DNA of 64,000 nucleotides from the NCBI GenBank assembly GCA_022827045.1, contig JAJDTQ010000175.1, positions 1-64,000 of the forward strand. The letters are read 5' to 3'. Position numbers and translations under genes: made by a program. Of this stretch, positions 60,283-64,000 are shown in pieces. The notes beneath the pieces were generated by a model. That model saw only the letters and a program-made list of their open reading frames with translations. It did no database searches and was not told where the DNA came from. Origin of the DNA: Candidatus Binatia bacterium (lineage in GTDB: Bacteria; Desulfobacterota_B; Binatia; UBA9968; JAJDTQ01). Positions within the stretch are counted from its first letter, which is position 1, and every line of letters starts with the position of its first letter.

Positions 60283-61194
60283 ATGGATCACGAGACGTGG
60301 CGGGGGATTCACACTATCCTGACGACGCCGTTCAACGACGACCTTTCGCTGGACCGGGAAGGGATGGCGCGCAACGTTTCGTTCGCCGCCGACAGCTCCG
60401 CGCACGTGCTGGTGGTGCTCGGCACGCAGGGAGAGTTCGCCGCGGTGACGGACGAAGAGCGCCTCGAGGTCATGCGCATTGCGGTCGAGACCAACAAGGG
60501 CCGCAAGCCCATCATGCTGGGGGTGTCGCATTCCGGCACGGTGGCGGCCGTGGAGTTGACCCGCTACGCGAAGGAGCTGGGCGCCGACGCGGTCATGGCC
60601 ACGCCGCCGTACTTCAACAACGTGAACGACGCGAGCATTCGCGACCACTTCCAGCGGATTGCGGAGGTGGGCGTGCCGGTGTTCCTCTACAATGCCCCGC
60701 CTCGGGTGGGGTACAGCATGCGACCCGCCATGATCGCCGAGTTGGCGGCCGTCGCCGGCATCGCCGGCATCAAGCAGGCGACCCAGAACGCCGTGGAACT
60801 GGACGAGACGGTGGCCCTGGCGGCCGACAAGATGGCGCTCATCGGCGGCGCCGAGGCGATGATCTGGCCGTGCCTGGCCTTGGGCATGATCGGCAACACC
60901 GCCACCACGGCGTCGTTCTGGCCGGAATCGGTGGTTGAGATCTACGACGCCGCCGTCCGCGGCGACGCCCATGAGGCGCAGGCGCTTTACCTGCGGCTCG
61001 CCGAGTACCGCATGCTCTGCAAGGCGGCCGGCCACGCCGCGGTGGTCAAGGCCGGAATGGACATGGTGGGTCTTGCCGGCGGTCCGGTGCGGCCGCCGCT
61101 TCCGGTCATGACCGACGCCCACAGAGAGCACCTGGCGAGGATCCTCAGGGACTTCGGCGTGTTGCCCGGCGGTAGGACGGCCGCAAGGGCATAG
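60283..61194 (+). CDS. Dihydrodipicolinate synthase (DapA/NanA) family aldolase
   Basis: A 303-residue class I aldolase-type TIM barrel. Tyr136 in FLYNAPPR and the Schiff-base Lys164 in AGIKQAT are conserved, and LGTQGEFAAVTDEER corresponds to the G(S/T)TGE pyruvate-binding motif, though with Gln in place of the second Thr. Relatives condense or cleave pyruvate with an aldehyde (DapA, sialic acid lyase, KDG aldolase); the family has many catabolic members and this copy, away from lysine genes, is probably one. CTGGGAGGAAAA precedes the ATG. Confidence 0.88.
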   Translation: MDHETWRGIHTILTTPFNDDLSLDREGMARNVSFAADSSAHVLVVLGTQGEFAAVTDEERLEVMRIAVETNKGRKPIMLGVSHSGTVAAVELTRYAKELGADAVMATPPYFNNVNDASIRDHFQRIAEVGVPVFLYNAPPRVGYSMRPAMIAELAAVAGIAGIKQATQNAVELDETVALAADKMALIGGAEAMIWPCLALGMIGNTATTASFWPESVVEIYDAAVRGDAHEAQALYLRLAEYRMLCKAAGHAAVVKAGMDMVGLAGGPVRPPLPVMTDAHREHLARILRDFGVLPGGRTAARA

Positions 61195-61313
61195 CATCGT
61201 CGCATCCTCCGTGTTCGTCCGGCCGGTGATCCACGGCTTCGGTTCCCCGGCTTCCCGGCGCCTACCATGCCGATGACCTCGGCATCCCGTGCTGCCCTCC
61301 CCGCGGCCCGACG

Positions 61314-61358
61314 TTGACTTTCGAGGGAACATGCTCCTAACTTAACGTGATGCATCAC
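61314..61358 (+). promoter_or_regulatory. Candidate promoter/operator of the fbp-aldolase operon
   Basis: TTGACT (61314-61319) could serve as -35 with TAACTT (61338-61343) as a poor -10. Directly after it, GTGATGCATCAC (61347-61358) is a perfect 12-bp palindrome 23 bp before the fbp ATG, a plausible repressor site. Confidence 0.4.
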
Positions 61359-61381
61359 ACCGGTAGCAAGGAGTTTTGAAG

Positions 61382-62374
61382 ATGGCTGCAGGCATGACGC
61401 TGAGCCGGCATCTCGTCGAGGAAGGGGGATGGCGCAAGGACGGAGCCGGGGATCTTCGCGCGCTCCTGGAACCCCTCGCCCTGGCGGGCAAGATTCTCGC
61501 CCGGGAGGTCGATCAGGCCGCTCTCGCCGGCAAGCTGGGCCTCGCGGGCGACCAGAACGCCACCGGTGACATGCAGAAGAAGCTCGACGTCATCGGCAAC
61601 GAGATCGTCATGGACGCCTTCTCCGGCTGCAGCATCGTGGCGGGCATCGCCTCCGAGGAGCTGGAAGAGGCCGTGGTGATGAGCACCTCGGACGACGCCC
61701 GGTACCTGCTGTGCACCGATCCGCTGGACGGTTCGTCCAACACCGACGTCAACGCCCCGCTGGGGACGATATTCGGGGTCTTCCGGCGCGGCCGGACCGG
61801 GGAGCTTTCCGGCGAGGAGTTCCTTCAGAAGGGCTCGGAGCTGGTGTGCGCCGGCTACGTACTCTACGGCACCAGCACCGTGCTGGTCTACACGGTGGGC
61901 GCGGGCGTCCACGGTTTCACTCTCGACAAGGGGGTGGGAGAGTTCGTCCTCACCCACGAGGATATCCGCTGTCCGGAGAAGGGAGCCGTCTACAGCGCCA
62001 ACGTCGGCCGCCACAAGGACTGGGGAGTCGGGGTGCGGAAGTACCTGGACTACGTCACCGACAAGGACAAGCCCAGCGGCAGGCCCCATTCCCTGCGGTA
62101 TACCGGCGCGCTGGTGGCGGACTTGCACCGCTGCCTGCTGGACGGTGGCATGTATTTCTATCCCGGCGATCCCGGCAGCCCCAGCGGCAAGTTGCGCCTG
62201 CTCTACGAGTGCGCGCCGCTGGCGTGCGTGGCGGAGCAGGCGGGAGGCGCGGCCAGCACCGGCCGCGGGCGCCTGCTGGACGTGGTGCCCGAGTCCATCC
62301 ATCAGCGCACGCCCATCGCCATCGGCAGCGTCGAGAACGTCGCCCTTTTTGAGCGGTTCGTGGCGGAGGAATGA
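61382..62374 (+). CDS. fbp: Class 1 fructose-1,6-bisphosphatase
   Basis: A 330-residue FBPase of the class 1 fold. The metal-binding signature DPLDGSSN (residues 113-120) follows the SEE acidic pair at 91-93, and the SVIDADVLHRT-equivalent region is YTGALVADLHRCLLDGGMYFYP. It removes the 1-phosphate from fructose-1,6-bisphosphate in gluconeogenesis or the Calvin cycle. The ATG at 61382 has AAGGAG upstream, preferred over a TTG two codons earlier. A DhnA-type aldolase gene follows after 22 bp. Confidence 0.95.
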   Translation: MAAGMTLSRHLVEEGGWRKDGAGDLRALLEPLALAGKILAREVDQAALAGKLGLAGDQNATGDMQKKLDVIGNEIVMDAFSGCSIVAGIASEELEEAVVMSTSDDARYLLCTDPLDGSSNTDVNAPLGTIFGVFRRGRTGELSGEEFLQKGSELVCAGYVLYGTSTVLVYTVGAGVHGFTLDKGVGEFVLTHEDIRCPEKGAVYSANVGRHKDWGVGVRKYLDYVTDKDKPSGRPHSLRYTGALVADLHRCLLDGGMYFYPGDPGSPSGKLRLLYECAPLACVAEQAGGAASTGRGRLLDVVPESIHQRTPIAIGSVENVALFERFVAEE

Positions 62375-62396
62375 TCCCGCCCCAGGAGGAGGAGTG

Positions 62397-63320
62397 ATGA
62401 CCGAGAGAGTACGAGAGGTTCTGAGCTGGTACGGCAGCGACAACCCCGGGACCCTGACGAACCTGGCCCGGATCCTCAACCACGGACGGCTCGGCGGCAC
62501 CGGCAAGTTCGTGATCCTGCCCGTGGACCAGGGTTTCGAGCACGGCCCGGCCCGGAGCTTCGCCCCCAATCCGGCGGGGTATGACCCGCGTTATCACTTC
62601 GAGCTCGCCCTGGACGCGGGCTGCAACGCGTACGCCGCGCCGCTGGGCTTTCTCGAGGCCGGCGCCCGTGAGTTCGCCGGGGAGATCCCGCTCATCCTGA
62701 AAGTCAACAACCACGACCTCCTCAATGACGAGCGGGATCCGACCCAGGCCGTTACCTCCAGCGTGGAGGACGCGCTCCGCCTCGGGTGCGTGGCAGTGGG
62801 CTTCACCGTCTATCCCGGCTCGGAGCACCGTTTTGCGATGTACGAGCAGATCCGCGGCATCGCCAACGAGGCCAAGCGCAACGGCTTGGCCGTGGTGATC
62901 TGGTCCTATCCCCGGGGCTCGGGGCTCAGCAAGGCCGGCGAAGCAGCCGTCGACGTGTGCGGCTATGCGGCGCAGATCGCCGCACAACTCGGAGCGCATA
63001 TCATCAAGGTTAAGTTCCCCCTGGAGAACGTCGAGCAGGACGCGGCGCGCAAGGTGTTCGAGAAGGAAGGCGTGCCCATCGCCGATCCCGCGGACCGTAT
63101 CCGCCACGTGGTGCAGTCGGCCTTCGACGGCCGCCGCATCGTCATCTTCTCCGGCGGCCCCGCCACCACCGACGAGGCGCTGCTGGCCGAGATTCGCGCC
63201 ATCCACCAGGGCGGCGGGTTCGGCTCCATTATCGGACGGAACTCGTTCCAGCGGAGCAAGCCCGACGCCATCGCGCTGCTCGACAAGGTGATGCGGATAT
63301 ACGCCGGCGAGGACGTCTGA
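62397..63320 (+). CDS. Class I fructose-bisphosphate aldolase, DhnA/FbaB type
   Basis: A 307-residue aldolase of the DhnA family. The LPVDQGFEHGPARSF motif at the substrate phosphate site, LKVNNHDLL and the Schiff-base lysine in AHIIKVKFP (Lys204, with Lys206 nearby) are visible. It forms or splits fructose-1,6-bisphosphate. GGAGGAGGAGTG precedes the ATG. Being 22 bp downstream of fbp, it most likely serves gluconeogenesis together with it, running from triose phosphates to fructose 6-phosphate. Related members act on other keto sugars. Confidence 0.92.
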   Translation: MTERVREVLSWYGSDNPGTLTNLARILNHGRLGGTGKFVILPVDQGFEHGPARSFAPNPAGYDPRYHFELALDAGCNAYAAPLGFLEAGAREFAGEIPLILKVNNHDLLNDERDPTQAVTSSVEDALRLGCVAVGFTVYPGSEHRFAMYEQIRGIANEAKRNGLAVVIWSYPRGSGLSKAGEAAVDVCGYAAQIAAQLGAHIIKVKFPLENVEQDAARKVFEKEGVPIADPADRIRHVVQSAFDGRRIVIFSGGPATTDEALLAEIRAIHQGGGFGSIIGRNSFQRSKPDAIALLDKVMRIYAGEDV

Positions 63321-63410
63321 GAGGGCTGGGGTGCGGGTGTCCGGCCCCGGCAGCCCGCGGCAATGTGGCGCGCTTGCGGCCCCGCCGTGCGTGTGTTAAC
63401 CGTTGTCCGC

Positions 63411-63569
63411 ATGCCTCTTCAGAGAACCACGGAGATCAAGCGGCGGCGCAGGCGCCGAAAGAGCCTGGCCAAGCTGCGCGTGAAGCTTCAGGGGGCCAGG
63501 ACCGACCAGGCGCGCGCCAAGGTGCTGGACAAAGCCTTCAAGATCTCTCCGACCGCCGTTCTGGAATAG
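63411..63569 (+). CDS. 52-residue basic small protein
   Basis: A short protein with a run of arginines and lysines near the N-terminus (EIKRRRRRRKSLAKLRVKLQ) and the C-terminus DKAFKISPTAVLE. The ATG at 63411 is preferred over one 48 bp upstream, whose extra residues look non-coding. It resembles small basic proteins of unknown function that are found in many bacterial genomes; nucleic-acid or ribosome binding would fit the charge but is not shown. Lies 90 bp after the aldolase gene. Confidence 0.55.
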   Translation: MPLQRTTEIKRRRRRRKSLAKLRVKLQGARTDQARAKVLDKAFKISPTAVLE

Positions 63570-63611
63570 CCCGATCGACCCGGCGCCGGGATCCCTCGCC
63601 GGCGGATCGCT

Positions 63612-64000
63612 TCAGGGCTTGTGTCCGATGACCAGGGACGACGTCAGCGGCGCCGGCAACTCCACCCGCTCCACATTCACCAGGCCGTTTCGCTCGAGCC
63701 ACCCGCGGACTTCGCCCACCGAGTAGCAGCGACCTCCCGCCGTGGTCAGCAGCATCAGCAGGCTGAACACGGTGCCGCTGTCGGTTTCCGCGCGGCTTCC
63801 TTCCAGCATGTGGTCCTTGACGATGAGGCGTCCTCCCGAAGCCAACGAATACGCAAGCTTACGCATCAAGGCCTCATTGGTCGCTTCATCTTCCCCGTGG
63901 ATGATGTTGGAAAGAAAGACGACATCCTGGCCGCCGGGTACGGCGTCGGTCCGGTAGTCTCCGGCAACGCACTCGATGCGGTCGGCCACGTCCGACGCAC
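63612..64000 (-). CDS. SAM-dependent O-methyltransferase (family 2), C-terminal part, partial
   Basis: At least 129 codons of a gene continuing past the right edge; the frame is open to the end of the window. The sequence VADRIECVAGDYRTDAVPGGQDVVFLSNIIHGEDEATNEALMRKLAYSLASGGRLIVKDHML is the Rossmann-fold part of O-methyltransferase family 2 (acetylserotonin/hydroxyneurosporene type), with the GGRLIV motif and a histidine in the NIIHGE position. The substrate and N-terminal dimerisation domain lie outside. Confidence 0.85.
   Translation of the reverse strand, partial: ASDVADRIECVAGDYRTDAVPGGQDVVFLSNIIHGEDEATNEALMRKLAYSLASGGRLIVKDHMLEGSRAETDSGTVFSLLMLLTTAGGRCYSVGEVRGWLERNGLVNVERVELPAPLTSSLVIGHKP

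Noticed and set aside
1..64000. A prophage, secondary-metabolite cluster or defence island
   Set aside because: No phage structural or integrase genes, no PKS/NRPS or other core biosynthetic genes, and no restriction, CRISPR or known defence proteins apart from the doubtful PIN and HicB-like genes.

Overview
The window is high-GC bacterial DNA with tightly packed genes, frequent GTG/TTG starts, Shine-Dalgarno sequences of the AGGAGG type and long antisense open frames caused by GC-rich third codon positions. The gene content points to an uncultured, metabolically versatile Gram-negative such as a Tectomicrobia/Entotheonella-like, Binatota-like or other 'deltaproteobacterial' lineage. It includes many ornithine-cyclodeaminase-family (OCD) proteins, orphan Bug-type tricarboxylate-binding proteins, Rieske oxygenases, a CoxL-type molybdenum hydroxylase, a DUF1302/DUF1329 pair and MsrPQ. 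That taxonomic guess is inference only; no rRNA or other decisive marker lies in the window. One tRNA, tRNA-Lys(UUU), is present.

Layout. 1-5 kb: the end of a CoxS-like 2Fe-2S subunit, a small gene pair with a PIN-domain protein, the periplasmic methionine sulfoxide reductase system msrPQ, a class IV aminotransferase and a DUF368 membrane protein. 5-14 kb (mostly minus strand): SGNH esterase, OCD protein, M24 peptidase, asnS, TauE/SafE exporter, FAH-family hydrolase, PrpD-like and PrpB-like enzymes, histidine phosphatase. 14-25 kb: a cupin, a decayed dienelactone hydrolase, tRNA-Lys, then an OCD / amidohydrolase / ferredoxin / AprA-like flavoprotein run, two more OCD genes, a Bug-type binding protein, a thiol-dioxygenase-like cupin and another OCD gene. 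25-32 kb: STAS protein, coiled-coil protein, phenylacetate-CoA-ligase-like enzyme, UbiD decarboxylase, small protein, DUF1302 and DUF1329 proteins. From the coiled-coil gene to DUF1329 this block is bracketed by two 163-bp inverted-repeat elements.

32-41 kb: a peptide/opine-type ABC uptake operon without its ATPases, whose first permease carries an unusual ~290-residue insert; a sixth OCD gene; a Sua5/YciO protein; tandem Bug proteins. 41-54 kb: three Rieske oxygenases (two very alike), cupin, SDR, GlcG-like protein, HicB-like protein, small permease, a four-domain rhodanese, amidohydrolase, a heme-oxygenase-fold metalloenzyme and an amidase. 54-64 kb: a fourth Bug protein, CoxM plus a fused CoxS-CoxL molybdenum hydroxylase, an alpha/beta hydrolase, a DapA-family aldolase, fructose-1,6-bisphosphatase with a DhnA-type aldolase, a 52-residue basic protein and the end of an O-methyltransferase.

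Taken together the region looks like a catabolic accessory area for organic acids, aromatic acids, amides and amino-acid-derived compounds: capture by periplasmic binding proteins, ring attack by Rieske and molybdenum hydroxylases, decarboxylation by UbiD and amidohydrolases, and hydrolysis by FAH, dienelactone-hydrolase and amidase enzymes. The most unusual sequence feature is the pair of 163-bp elements at 25267-25429 and 32266-32428. Each starts on the stop codon of the upstream gene, and their paired arms differ in sequence between copies yet stay complementary within each copy.
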